Below are positions 49,713 to 57,969 of a stretch of DNA of 64,000 nt, piece by piece. The DNA lies in the NCBI RefSeq assembly GCF_013376475.1, contig NZ_CP045508.1, positions 3,446,001 to 3,510,000 on the forward strand, read 5' to 3'. Position numbers and translations under genes: made by a program. The notes under the pieces are model-generated. The model did not search any database. It was not told the DNA's origin and saw nothing but the letters and a program-made list of their open reading frames with translations. The stretch's first letter is position 1. The number at the start of each line of letters is the position of its first letter. The DNA comes from Desulfolutivibrio sulfoxidireducens (GTDB lineage: Bacteria; Desulfobacterota; Desulfovibrionia; Desulfovibrionales; Desulfovibrionaceae).

Positions 49713-50225
49713 TCATTTTCCCGGCGGAGAGGTGGCGGATGCGATGCGTTGGGGCAGGTCCGCCCGGCTGGGGTCTTTTTCAGCAAGGGCAAGAAGCGCG
49801 GCGCGGATGTTGCGAAGAAGCGACAGCGCGTCGGATACGGCGATTCCGTCAACGTCCGGCAAAAGCGCCTCGATGGCCCGGGCCTCGTTTTGTCTGACGG
49901 ACTGGAGTCGGTTGCGCCCCGCGTCGGTCAACACCGCCCGTTTCGACCGCTTGTGGCGGGGATTGTCCACGAAGGCCACAAGGCCCATGTCCCGCAGCTC
50001 GTTGCACACCACCTGCACGCCCTGGCGCGAAAGCCCCAGGGCGGCGGCCATGTCCGGCACCGTGGCGCCCCCCAGGCGATCCAGCAGACCAACCGTGCGG
50101 ACCTGGGGCGTGCGCAGTCCGGCGAGTTCGTGCACCGCGTCCATGCCCAGAGCCAGGACGTCGCGCAGGGCGAAGACCTCCCGGAAGAGGTCGTGCAGCC
50201 GTTCACCGGGGCAGGGGTGCGGCAT
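49713..50225 (-). CDS. MarR-family transcriptional regulator
   Basis: 170 residues from ATG 50225 with AGGAGG upstream. The winged helix is seen in LGGATVPDMAAALGLSRQGVQVVC and the wing PRHKRSKRAVLTDAG. It is the second gene of a two-gene unit with the methyltransferase upstream. Two TGACAA/TTGTCA-type palindromes before the first gene are the probable operators, so autoregulation is likely. Confidence 0.9.
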   Translation of the reverse strand: MPHPCPGERLHDLFREVFALRDVLALGMDAVHELAGLRTPQVRTVGLLDRLGGATVPDMAAALGLSRQGVQVVCNELRDMGLVAFVDNPRHKRSKRAVLTDAGRNRLQSVRQNEARAIEALLPDVDGIAVSDALSLLRNIRAALLALAEKDPSRADLPQRIASATSPPGK

Positions 50226-50238
50226 GACGCCTCCTGGA

Positions 50239-50733
50239 TCAGAGCCACCTGCGGACGGTCCGCCGGTAGGTTTCGTAGTCCGCTCCGAACCGGCGGGCCA
50301 GATAGGCCTCCTCGCGCGGGACCACGTACAGCCCCAGATAGAGGGCCATGGGTACGGCGGTCAAGACCAGCCACAGGCTGCCCAGGGCCAACCCCGAGCC
50401 GGCCAGGATGGCCAGGAACCCGACGTACATGGGATTGCGGCTTCTGCGGTAGGCTCCCGTGGCCACCAGCCTGGAGGCCGGCAGGATGGTCTTCACGTTG
50501 ACCCCGAGCCTGGTGAAAAGCGTGTGCCCCCACATCATGAAGGCGAAGCCGGCCACGGCCAGGACCGTGCCGATGACCAGCAGGGCGGTTTTCGGAATCG
50601 CGGGTACGGCAAAGGGGAGCGCGTATTCCAGGGCCAGGCCGGCGATGAGGCAGAGCGCGAAGATGCGGGGCGGCTTGACGTACACGCCCGGGGAGTCGTG
50701 AACCGGGTTGTCCGGAAGGGTGGTGGTATCCAT
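50239..50733 (-). CDS. Isoprenylcysteine carboxyl methyltransferase-like membrane protein
   Basis: 164 residues with four hydrophobic segments and the family core YRRSRNPMYVGFLAI and VVPREEAYLARRFGADYETY, which is the SAM-binding end of ICMT/phospholipid-methyltransferase relatives. It sits in the inner membrane and methylates an unknown substrate. AAGGAG lies ahead of ATG 50733. It is co-transcribed with the MarR gene 13 bases downstream and preceded by operator-like palindromes. Confidence 0.85.
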   Translation of the reverse strand: MDTTTLPDNPVHDSPGVYVKPPRIFALCLIAGLALEYALPFAVPAIPKTALLVIGTVLAVAGFAFMMWGHTLFTRLGVNVKTILPASRLVATGAYRRSRNPMYVGFLAILAGSGLALGSLWLVLTAVPMALYLGLYVVPREEAYLARRFGADYETYRRTVRRWL

Positions 50734-50773
50734 GGCGGTCTCCTTGCGAAGCGGGATGAGGCATCTTCACAGA

Positions 50774-50810
50774 TGACAATCATATTGTCAATATGGCAAT
50801 GAAGTTGTCA
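50774..50810. promoter_or_regulatory. Two operator-like palindromes ahead of the MarR operon
   Basis: TGACAA-5-TTGTCA lies at 50774-50790 and TGGCAA-5-TTGTCA at 50794-50810, 20 bases apart centre to centre, so on the same face of the helix. On the minus strand they include TTGACA. The position upstream of the methyltransferase-marR unit suggests binding by the MarR protein. Confidence 0.65.
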
Positions 50811-50899
50811 TTAAAGGAGACCGAAAACCGCGCGCAGGACATGAGGCCTAACATACTTAGATTAATCAAGATATATTTTTTAGCTATTCCTGGGAGGAA

Positions 50900-52192
50900 T
50901 CATGAAGTGAGGTGGACCCGGATGGTTGGACAGTTTTGCGGCGAAGTTAAGCTATAGCCCGGTTGCGGCTCATGCCGCCTTCGAGGCCATTTGGCCAGCA
51001 GCGTGTCGATCTTGCCGTCCAGGGTGGTCAGGTCTGACGACGTGGCGAGATCGGAAACATAGGATTTCAGATCGTCGTCTTCGCTCATGGCTGCGGGCAG
51101 ATCCTTGACCTCTCCATAGCCCCGCAGCCAAGGCAACGCGAACACGTCGGAATCCAGCGTGACTTCGCCGGTGTAATAGGACTGCATCTGGTCAACGTTG
51201 AACAGCTTATCTTCGCCCACGCCCTGCGTGCCGTCGGCGTAGGTGAAGCTGATCTGCCCGTTGGTGGTGGTCAGGCCGATGGAAGCGATGTTCCAATCAG
51301 CCAGAGTCTTGAGTTCTCCGCTGTCCGTGATGCCGTTTTCGTTGGCGTCCTGCCAGATTTTGAAATGTGAGAAGACGCTGTCGTTGGCATCGATACGGTT
51401 GTCGCTGTTGAGGTCGTAGGATTTGAGCTTGGCGATGCCGTTTGCCGCCGTATCGTTGCCGAAGAGTTCGGAGACATCGTCGATCAGGCCATTTTCATTA
51501 GCATCAACGGCCAGCATGCCGTCATTGCCGGATGCCCATTCGGTATGTTCGACAAAACCGTCGCCGTCGATGTCGAAGAAGGCTTTGGAGTCGTTTAAGG
51601 AGACGGTGTTGACGCCATCGCCGTTGAGGTCGAAGAGAAGGGGATCGCCGGGGGAAAATGAGTTCATTGCTGAAGAATAGGCACTATGAGACGCCTGTAA
51701 GGTATCTGACACAGTTCCAAAAACCTTACTTGGGAGAGGATCTGGATTCATTTGGTCAATTATCTGTTGCAACCTCCTCGGAGATGGTGAATCTTCAACC
51801 TGCATTCCAGGAAACTGAGTAGTCCGAATCCAATCAAGATATGAATCATAAGCGTTTCCTGTTAATGTTGCTGCAACACTTCCATAGATAAGAGCCTGGG
51901 TAAGACTTTTCGAAGCCATAAGAACCGCAGAAGTTACTGCAGCGTCTGCAATGGTTGAAGCGATAGAAGAAGCAATCTGTTCATACCATGCTTCTTGATA
52001 TGACATTCCGTCAGCCATCCTGTCAACAACGCCAAGAAGATAAGACGTAACATTATGAATAGCTTCTGAAGCTTCTGAAGCAAACTGGCTTGCTCCCAAC
52101 CTAGTCAGCGCAGCTTTCACCGCTGTAGTCTCGATGTCATAAATCATCTGAATGTATTGAACAGAATTTGTCTGCTTATTATCTGTATCCAT
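50900..52192 (-). CDS. Cassette 1: variable N-domain joined to FrpC-type calcium module, truncated
   Basis: Start ATG 52192 chosen for its GGAGGTGA. The N-domain (about 180 residues, helical, containing SYQEAWYEQIASSIASTIAD) is homologous to that of cassette 3. At Asp183-Pro184 begins the shared module, SFSPGDPLLFDLNGDGVNTV, with repeated DxDxDG-type loops (DIDGDGF, DANENGLIDD, DLNSDNRIDAND). It continues into LRGYGEVKDL and LDGKIDTLLAKW, the usual linker of large RTX proteins, where it stops against an insertion-sequence remnant. The FrpC module cleaves itself at an Asp-Pro bond when calcium is present. It is the most complete copy here. Confidence 0.7.
   Translation of the reverse strand: MDTDNKQTNSVQYIQMIYDIETTAVKAALTRLGASQFASEASEAIHNVTSYLLGVVDRMADGMSYQEAWYEQIASSIASTIADAAVTSAVLMASKSLTQALIYGSVAATLTGNAYDSYLDWIRTTQFPGMQVEDSPSPRRLQQIIDQMNPDPLPSKVFGTVSDTLQASHSAYSSAMNSFSPGDPLLFDLNGDGVNTVSLNDSKAFFDIDGDGFVEHTEWASGNDGMLAVDANENGLIDDVSELFGNDTAANGIAKLKSYDLNSDNRIDANDSVFSHFKIWQDANENGITDSGELKTLADWNIASIGLTTTNGQISFTYADGTQGVGEDKLFNVDQMQSYYTGEVTLDSDVFALPWLRGYGEVKDLPAAMSEDDDLKSYVSDLATSSDLTTLDGKIDTLLAKWPRRRHEPQPGYSLTSPQNCPTIRVHLTS
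50908..50986. mobile_element. Terminal remnant of an IS3-family element
   Basis: The stretch begins TGAGGTGGACCCGGATGG then TTGGACAG, resembling IS3-family terminal repeats. It meets the cassette 1 coding sequence after the codon for the final tryptophan of LLAKW, where related proteins continue. Only about 80 bases remain and no transposase is present. Confidence 0.45.
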
Positions 52193-52283
52193 TGTCACCT
52201 CCATGAATAAAATTTAACAGCAAAAAAGCAACTATAAATTTACAAGTAGTGCCAGTATACCAAAAAAGTGCACCACATAAGCT

Positions 52284-52712
52284 TTACGATATGGCTGCAA
52301 TAATAAACCCAAATAATGATGAATAAATAGATGATAAAACAGAAATAACGAAATTGTTAATAATTCGTATGTTTGATTTCAAAATAAACCTAATAAAAAT
52401 CCACAATACGAAGCAATCTGTTGGGATTTGCCATAATAATCTGGTATAATTCCATGGCGACTCCCATCTTATATAACGACAAAAAAAGCCATGGAAGTGG
52501 TCGTCACGACAGTAAAAATCTTCTAATAAATACTGGAAAAGGTAGCTAAATAGAGTGGCAACAGTGAAACATGAGGCGGAATAAAACATATTGATATTGA
52601 TTTTAGCAATTTTGTTTATTAACAACTTCAAAACCAGGACACTTGTTACTAACCCAGTAACTATAACACATGCGATCAAGATACCAATAAAAGCTTTTTT
52701 GTCCAATTCCAT
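52284..52712 (-). CDS. Cassette 1 partner: four-helix membrane protein
   Basis: 142 residues with about four membrane helices. It shares a pattern with the 140-residue protein at 55168: C-R-x-I-x-W-x-S-x-x-N-x-T, then W-Q-x-P in the third quarter. Both genes lie just upstream of homologous cassette effectors (1 and 3), separated by 80-90 bases, so gene and partner have duplicated together. Membrane immunity proteins of membrane-active toxins look like this; the role is inferred. It is AT-rich. No family is recognised. Confidence 0.65.
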   Translation of the reverse strand: MELDKKAFIGILIACVIVTGLVTSVLVLKLLINKIAKININMFYSASCFTVATLFSYLFQYLLEDFYCRDDHFHGFFCRYIRWESPWNYTRLLWQIPTDCFVLWIFIRFILKSNIRIINNFVISVLSSIYSSLFGFIIAAIS

Positions 52713-52763
52713 ATAGAAACTCCACCCGATCTGACCGGGGAGTCAGTTTATTCTTATATGTGG

Positions 52764-52870
52764 TGTACAGTGATAGTATTCATCTGACCGTGCCGCCTCC
52801 GGCGGGGAAGCCTTTAGGCGGCTTTGTACAACATTTCAGCTTGCCTTTGGTCAACAACCTGCCGCGAGTG
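52764..52870. repeat. Shared cassette-end sequence, copy A
   Basis: Nearly identical to 55678-55790 (copy B) at the downstream end of cassettes 2 and 4. It starts TGTACAGTGATAGTATTCAT and contains a hairpin (GCCGCCT ... AGGCGGC, 52792-52822) that covers the stop codon and encodes the tail RQVVDQRQ. It replaces the rest of the calcium module after the AKLK-type codons, so it marks a recombination boundary. Confidence 0.75.
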
Positions 52871-53512
52871 CTTGAACTTGGCGATGCCGTTTGCCGCCGT
52901 ATCGTTGCCGAAGAGTTCGGAGACATCGTCGATCAGGCCATTTTCATTAGCATCAACGGCCAGCATGCCGTCATTGCCGGATGCCCATTCGGTATGTTCG
53001 ACAAAACCGTCGCCGTCGATGTCGAAGAAGGCTTTGGAGTCGTTTAAGGAGACGGTGTTGACGCTGTCACCGTTGAAGTCGAAGAGAAGGGGATCGCCGG
53101 GGGAAAAGGAATCACAGGCACTTTTAAATTTATCTTTTACAGAATTCATTGGAGAATGGAGTAACTCTTCACCAATTATTTTACTTAAATATCCTCCCGC
53201 CGAACTACCAAGCTCACCACCAATTATCAATCCAGGAAGGCCAAACTTGCTATTTATCATAGCAGCAACAGTACTTCCAGCAATCCCCCCTACTTGCCCT
53301 AGGATTGCTGCACCAACAGCATCAAACGCACCGAGCACAAGTGCATCTTTTGGATCATATCCATCATTGAAATATTTGATATATGCCAAGCCAACGTCCG
53401 CAGGAAGAAAGAGCAGACCAAGGCCAGGAACATCATAGAAAGCATATCGGACATTTCTGGCAGTCATAATCCAATCTAATACTCTCTCTGCATTGGGTGA
53501 CAAATACCGCAT
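52814..53512 (-). CDS. Cassette 2: glycine-rich hydrophobic N-domain joined to the calcium module
   Basis: 232 residues. The N-domain (to residue 139) is unlike the other cassettes: GLGLLFLPADVGLAYIKYF and then glycine-zipper-like hydrophobic stretches (GAFDAVGAAILGQVGGIAGS and GLPGLIIGGELGSSAGGYLS), suggesting membrane insertion. The shared module starts at Asp140-Pro141 in FSPGDPLLFDFNGDSVNTV and is cut after AKFK, ending in RQVVDQRQAEMLYKAA. Cassette 4 ends the same way. The upstream 148-residue membrane protein is the likely partner. The truncated module retains the Asp-Pro site and first loops. Confidence 0.65.
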   Translation of the reverse strand: MRYLSPNAERVLDWIMTARNVRYAFYDVPGLGLLFLPADVGLAYIKYFNDGYDPKDALVLGAFDAVGAAILGQVGGIAGSTVAAMINSKFGLPGLIIGGELGSSAGGYLSKIIGEELLHSPMNSVKDKFKSACDSFSPGDPLLFDFNGDSVNTVSLNDSKAFFDIDGDGFVEHTEWASGNDGMLAVDANENGLIDDVSELFGNDTAANGIAKFKHSRQVVDQRQAEMLYKAA

Positions 53513-53591
53513 GATACCACCCCCAAAAAAAGAGCTTTAATTATTGACTTACTTGCAAAAATAAACACCTAAAATAATCTGTACAGTGCAT

Positions 53592-54038
53592 TCATGTTCC
53601 GAGTATCTGCACAAGAAATCCAGAAAACAATACAACAACTCCCATCGATAAAACAATTTTACACCTTGAAACTTCTTTCTGTGACTTTTTTCCCCAGCCT
53701 TGATATATTGATAGGAATCTATACTTTAGCCAAAGTACCGCACCAAAGGCAACACACAACAACCCATACACTAAATTGTCTATACAAAAAATACCATGAT
53801 TTGCAGTCGCATCCACAATTTTACGACCAAATATTCCAACCAAAAACGCCAACGAGACAATTACCATCGCCACATTTGTATAATTATTTTTTGTTATCAA
53901 TCGATTTAAGAAACTTATCCCCCACAGGTTGTCAACATCTCTATTATCTATACTATTATTTAATTTTATATATATAGCATACAATATAAGTGTCAAGCCA
54001 AAGATCTCACACAATACTCCGACAAAAAAAATATTCAT
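53592..54038 (-). CDS. Cassette 2 partner: four-helix membrane protein
   Basis: 148 residues, AT-rich, with about four hydrophobic helices (FGLTLILYAIYI, VAMVIVSLAFLVGIFG, NLVYGLLCVAFGAVLWL, IVLSMGVVVLFSGFLVQIL). It does not resemble the 142/140-residue partners. It lies 79 bases upstream of cassette 2. Its position fits a cognate immunity role in a two-gene unit. No family is recognised. Confidence 0.6.
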   Translation of the reverse strand: MNIFFVGVLCEIFGLTLILYAIYIKLNNSIDNRDVDNLWGISFLNRLITKNNYTNVAMVIVSLAFLVGIFGRKIVDATANHGIFCIDNLVYGLLCVAFGAVLWLKYRFLSIYQGWGKKSQKEVSRCKIVLSMGVVVLFSGFLVQILGT

Positions 54039-54115
54039 TGCAGTAACCCTATTTATAATGGCTATATCACTACCATATCCTTAATACATTCCTGCATCTT
54101 AAAGATACGTCAACA

Positions 54116-55075
54116 TCAAAGCCGCCTTAAATTGATCTGCCCGTTGGTGGTGGTCAGGCCGATGGAAGCGATGTTCCAATCGGCCAGAGTCTTGAGTTCT
54201 CCGCTATCCGTAATGCCATTCTCATTGATATCCTGCCAAATTTTAAGCTGCGAGAAGATACTGTCGTTGGCGTCGATAAGATTGTCGCTGTTGAGGTCGT
54301 AGGATTTGAGCTTGGCGATGCCGTTTGCCGCCGTATCGTTGCCGAAGAGTTCGGAGACATCGTCGATCAGGCCATTTTCATTAGCATCAACGGCCAACAT
54401 GCCGTCATTGCCGGATGCCCATTCGGTACGTTCGGCGAAACCGTCGCCGTCGATGTCGAAGAAGGCTTTGGAGTCGTTAAAGGAGACGGTGTTGACGCCG
54501 TCACCGTTGAGGTCGAAGAGAAGGGGATCGCCGGGGGAAAATGAGTTCATTGCTGAAGAATACGCACTCTGAGACGCCTGTAAGGTATCTGACACAGTTC
54601 CAAAAACCTTACTTGGAAGAGAATCTGGATTCATTTGGTCAATTATCTGTTGCAACCTCTCCGGAGATGGTGAATCTTCAACCTGCATGCCAGGAAACTG
54701 AGTAGTCCGAATCCAATCAAGATATGAATCATAGGCATCTCCTGTTAATTTTCCTGCAATACTTCCATGGTAAAGTGCCAACGCCGGATTATTTGTCAAT
54801 GCAAGTACAGAAGTAGTCACAACTTGCTCGGCAACACCTTCGGCTATAGAGGAGGCCAATTGCTCGTACCACGCTTGTTGGTATGACATCCCATTTGCTA
54901 CTTTATCGGCGACACCAATGCTATATCCAATAGTACTATTAAGTATTTCTGACGCATTTTCTGCCCATGGACTAGCCCCCAAAGTCTTGAATGCAGTTTT
55001 TATAGCAAAGGACTCAATGTCATGCCACATCTGAAGATACTGAAATGACTTTGTGTCATTATGCGTCGAGCTCAT
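54116..55075 (-). CDS. Cassette 3: cassette-1-type N-domain joined to a shortened calcium module
   Basis: 319 residues. The N-domain matches cassette 1 (GMSYQQAWYEQLASSIAE; YDSYLDWIRTTQFPGMQVED), diverging in the middle. The module begins at Asp183-Pro184, the same residue number as in cassette 1, and runs further than in cassettes 2 and 4 (to WNIASIGLTTTNGQI) before ending with an unrelated NLRRL. Three acidic loops are intact. The upstream 140-residue membrane protein is a homologue of the cassette 1 partner. This is probably a donor copy for recombination with a longer gene. Confidence 0.65.
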   Translation of the reverse strand: MSSTHNDTKSFQYLQMWHDIESFAIKTAFKTLGASPWAENASEILNSTIGYSIGVADKVANGMSYQQAWYEQLASSIAEGVAEQVVTTSVLALTNNPALALYHGSIAGKLTGDAYDSYLDWIRTTQFPGMQVEDSPSPERLQQIIDQMNPDSLPSKVFGTVSDTLQASQSAYSSAMNSFSPGDPLLFDLNGDGVNTVSFNDSKAFFDIDGDGFAERTEWASGNDGMLAVDANENGLIDDVSELFGNDTAANGIAKLKSYDLNSDNLIDANDSIFSQLKIWQDINENGITDSGELKTLADWNIASIGLTTTNGQINLRRL

Positions 55076-55167
55076 CCTTAACCCCGCAATAAAATTATAG
55101 GTTCAACAAAAAGGAAGCATTTGACGATATAGGCAGTATGCCACTCTATATTTTATAGCATAAATGT

Positions 55168-55590
55168 TTAGTTGATGCTGTGTAATGCAATGATTGCCAA
55201 TCCGAATAGATTTGAAAAAAGTATCGTAGATAAAATTATAAAAAATACACGAAGAAAACTAATTTTTGTATAGTTTTTGCTGATATACAGACATATCGAA
55301 TAAACAACAAAAAATATTGGTAATTGCCAAATGTACCCCGTGATATTCAATGCAGACTTCCAATTTATCATACGACAAAGCAGAGACATTGAGCCATCAA
55401 TGCAGTGGTAATAAGACACAAGGAATGTACTAAAAAAACTTGACAATATAGAATATGTAACAAACGACATGGCGCACATGAACAAAGGTACTCGAGTTCG
55501 AGAAATAATAAACGTAATGTATTTTAAAAAAAATATACTTGATACATATCCGATAATCACTATGATAATTATAAGATGATTTACAGTCAT
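55168..55590 (-). CDS. Cassette 3 partner: four-helix membrane protein
   Basis: 140 residues with four hydrophobic helices and the shared motif C-R-x-I-x-W-x-S ... W-Q-x-P seen in the cassette 1 partner. Overall identity between the two is modest, as expected for diversified immunity proteins. It lies 92 bases upstream of cassette 3 and is strongly AT-rich. The partner role is inferred from matched duplication. Confidence 0.62.
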   Translation of the reverse strand: MTVNHLIIIIVIIGYVSSIFFLKYITFIISRTRVPLFMCAMSFVTYSILSSFFSTFLVSYYHCIDGSMSLLCRMINWKSALNITGYIWQLPIFFVVYSICLYISKNYTKISFLRVFFIILSTILFSNLFGLAIIALHSIN

Positions 55591-55677
55591 AATTTCTCCC
55601 TATAATGCAAAAATTCTAGATCTCCCAATCAATGTTGTAATGCTTTAGTGTTGCACTTGATCGCTGTATCAATAGTT

Positions 55678-55790
55678 TGTACAGTGATAGTATTCATCTG
55701 ACAGAGCCGCCTCCGGCGGGGAAGCCTTTAGGCGGCTTTGCACAACATTTCAGTTTGCCTTTGGTCAACAACCTGCCGCAAGTATTTGAG
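55678..55790. repeat. Shared cassette-end sequence, copy B
   Basis: Homologue of 52764-52870 with a few substitutions, lying at the end of cassette 4 and before the next partner gene. The hairpin GCCGCCT ... AGGCGGC is at 55706-55736. Confidence 0.75.
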
Positions 55791-56477
55791 CTTGGCGATT
55801 CCGTTTGCCGCCGTATCGTTGCCGAAGAGTTCGGAGACATCGTCGATCAGGCCATTTTCATTAGCATCAACGGCCAACATGCCTTCATTGCCGGATGCCC
55901 ATTCGGTACGTTCGGCGAAACCGTCGCCGTCGATGTCGAAGAAGGCTTTGGAGTCGTTTAAGGAGACGGTGTTGACGCCATAGCCGTTGAGGTCGAAGAT
56001 AAGGGGATCGCCGGGGGAGAAGGTGCCCATCGCCAACTCAAACTCATCGCGTGAATTAGCTAAGATATCAGGCAATGGGCTATTGTATCGATGATCAAGA
56101 CGGGTTGGCGGTTCCTCTCCAGAAAAAAATCTGATTGCCGCATCCCTAAAATATTCAGCAGAACTTGCATTTTGCGGAGGATACAGCCACAGAAAACTGT
56201 CACTTGTAAGTTGTTTTAGGTCCTCAACCAACTCTTTATCAGCAATATTTTTGAGATTTTTCTTTTCTTCATCTGAATAGTTCCCTTGCTCTAAATCGTC
56301 ATGCTTTTTATATAGCCAATAAGAATAATCAATTGGTATAGCATCGCCATCTTCCCCATTATGGGCATTCGGATTTTGTCCTCCAGTCCAATTCTTCCCA
56401 CCATAATTACCATATTTAAAACCATCAAAGAAGCTACGCCCATCACCCATATATGATACCCTATATACATCATCCAT
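55728..56477 (-). CDS. Cassette 4: polar N-domain joined to the calcium module
   Basis: Start at the second ATG (56477), seven bases after GGAGG. The N-domain of about 156 residues is polar and aromatic-rich (FKYGNYGGKNWTGG, DYSYWLYKKHDDLEQGNYSD), with no membrane segment, unlike cassettes 1-3, and so may be an enzyme or binding domain; no family is recognised. The module starts at Asp157-Pro158 with IFDLNGYGVNTV: the third acidic position of the first loop is changed to Tyr, so calcium binding there is probably lost. It ends in RQVVDQRQTEMLCKAA like cassette 2. Confidence 0.62.
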   Translation of the reverse strand: MDDVYRVSYMGDGRSFFDGFKYGNYGGKNWTGGQNPNAHNGEDGDAIPIDYSYWLYKKHDDLEQGNYSDEEKKNLKNIADKELVEDLKQLTSDSFLWLYPPQNASSAEYFRDAAIRFFSGEEPPTRLDHRYNSPLPDILANSRDEFELAMGTFSPGDPLIFDLNGYGVNTVSLNDSKAFFDIDGDGFAERTEWASGNEGMLAVDANENGLIDDVSELFGNDTAANGIAKLKYLRQVVDQRQTEMLCKAA

Positions 56478-56494
56478 AACCATTCCTCCAATTT

Positions 56495-56776
56495 TTAAGG
56501 AGCAAATCCGTTAATTGTCCAACTTATGAAGGTAATAAATCCTGGATTAAAAATAAGAGTACATAAAAAAAATGAAGTAAAACTCCACAAGTATATCCAT
56601 TTTTTGCTAGGTGCTGTATAGGCTAGACACAAAACAAACAATAACCACAAAATAAATGTTAACAAAAGTGCAGTGCCGAATTCACCCCATGTGTATATTG
56701 GAAATAAAAAAAACAGACATGGGGAAACATGAACAGCAACAACATTTAATATGTATATATATTTCTTGGTTAGCAC
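56495..56776 (-). CDS. Cassette 4 partner: three-helix membrane protein
   Basis: 93 residues, mostly three hydrophobic helices (VAVHVSPCLFFLFPIYTW, GTALLLTFILWLLFVLCL, IYLWSFTSFFLCTLIF). It lies 17 bases before the cassette 4 start, the tightest coupling in the array. No family is recognised; a partner or immunity role is inferred from the consistent gene order. Confidence 0.55.
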   Translation of the reverse strand: MLTKKYIYILNVVAVHVSPCLFFLFPIYTWGEFGTALLLTFILWLLFVLCLAYTAPSKKWIYLWSFTSFFLCTLIFNPGFITFISWTINGFAP

Positions 56777-56813
56777 TTAAAACGATCCCGTTACAATAAG
56801 GGTTATAGGTTGC

Positions 56814-57008
56814 TCAAACAAAAATTGCGCAGAGACTGCCCCTTTTGACACCACCACCCGCGATACAGTTTGCCGCCGTATCGTTGCCGAAGATTTCGGA
56901 GACATCGTCGATCAGGCCATTTTCATTAGCATCAACGGCCAACATGCCGTCATTTCCGGATGCCCATTCGGTACGTTCGACAAAACCGTCGCCGTCGATG
57001 TCGAAGAA
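56814..57008 (-). pseudogene. Cassette 5, 3' part of the calcium module
   Basis: Continues the reading frame of 58424-58839 across the inserted IS: DIDGDGFVERTEWASGNDGM through DVSEIFGNDTAAN, then an unrelated tail CIAGGGVKRGSL. Target-site copies AAGAA flank the IS. The module end point differs from all other cassettes. Confidence 0.75.
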
Positions 57009-57039
57009 TGGAGTTGCCCCCGCTAAACCGGACACCAGT

Positions 57040-57969
57040 TTAAGAACGTTGGCCACGCCCCGCCGCCGTCCGGCCGCCTCCGACGAGCTCGTTGGCGGCC
57101 CATTCTCGGCGGCGGGCCGTCGGCTTACTCCGCAGTGACTCGCCAGCAACACACATCCGTATGAACTCACGAGGCGACATCATCTTCAGCCCTTTGTGCG
57201 GATGGATTTCGTTGTAATCCTCGAACCATGCCGCAAGCTGGCTCAGGACGGTCCGGGCATCTGGACGATCGTTGACGTACACGTAATCGCGTTTGAAGGT
57301 CTTCACGAACGCCTCGGCCATGCCGTTGCTCTCCGGGCTTCTGACCGGGGTGAACCTGCTAACCAGGCCCAGCCAGGACGCAAATTCCACAGTCTCCTTG
57401 GCCGTGAAGCAGGAGCCGTTGTCGGTCAGCCACTCCAAACGGTGCGGCGCATGGCTCGTCCCGAATCGTTTCTCCACGCATTCCAGCATCATATCCCGCA
57501 CCATGGCGCCGGAGATGCCCCCTGTCGCGGCCACAAAGCCGATGATTTCCCTATCGCAGCAATCCAGGGCGAACGCCACCCTGACCTTCTCGCTGTTCAA
57601 GCATCCAATCTCGAAAGCATCAGCACACCAGCGCAGATTGCTCCGCAGCATGATGACCTTGCCATCATGAGACCGCTCTGGACGCTTGCCGGTGTGCCTG
57701 GCCAAAAGCAGGCCGTAAAGGCGCATGATCCGATACACGCGCTTGTGGTTCACCCGTGCCTGCCCCAGTTCCACGAGACGCCGGTTCAGCAGGGCGCACA
57801 CTCGCCGGTAGCCGTAGGTCAGCCGACCATCGACGATCTCACGGATCAAAGGCAGCAGGACTTCGTCCTGGGCCTTGGAATAACGGAGAGGGCGATTCCT
57901 TGGGCCGGTCGCCAGTCGTTCGGACAACTGCGAACGGGCCACGTCGAACGCCTCCGCCACCCGTTTCAC
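57040..57969 (-). CDS. IS3-family transposase OrfB (DDE domain)
   Basis: 309 residues. Catalytic region: RWCADAFEIGCLNSEKVRVA with the first Asp, WLTDNGS with the second, and PESNGMAEAFVKTFKRDY with the Glu; ALDCCDREIIGFV is typical of the IS2 group. The GTG start overlaps the orfA stop by four bases (GTGA). In this family a frameshift between the two frames makes the active transposase. Confidence 0.93.
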   Translation of the reverse strand: MKRVAEAFDVARSQLSERLATGPRNRPLRYSKAQDEVLLPLIREIVDGRLTYGYRRVCALLNRRLVELGQARVNHKRVYRIMRLYGLLLARHTGKRPERSHDGKVIMLRSNLRWCADAFEIGCLNSEKVRVAFALDCCDREIIGFVAATGGISGAMVRDMMLECVEKRFGTSHAPHRLEWLTDNGSCFTAKETVEFASWLGLVSRFTPVRSPESNGMAEAFVKTFKRDYVYVNDRPDARTVLSQLAAWFEDYNEIHPHKGLKMMSPREFIRMCVAGESLRSKPTARRREWAANELVGGGRTAAGRGQRS

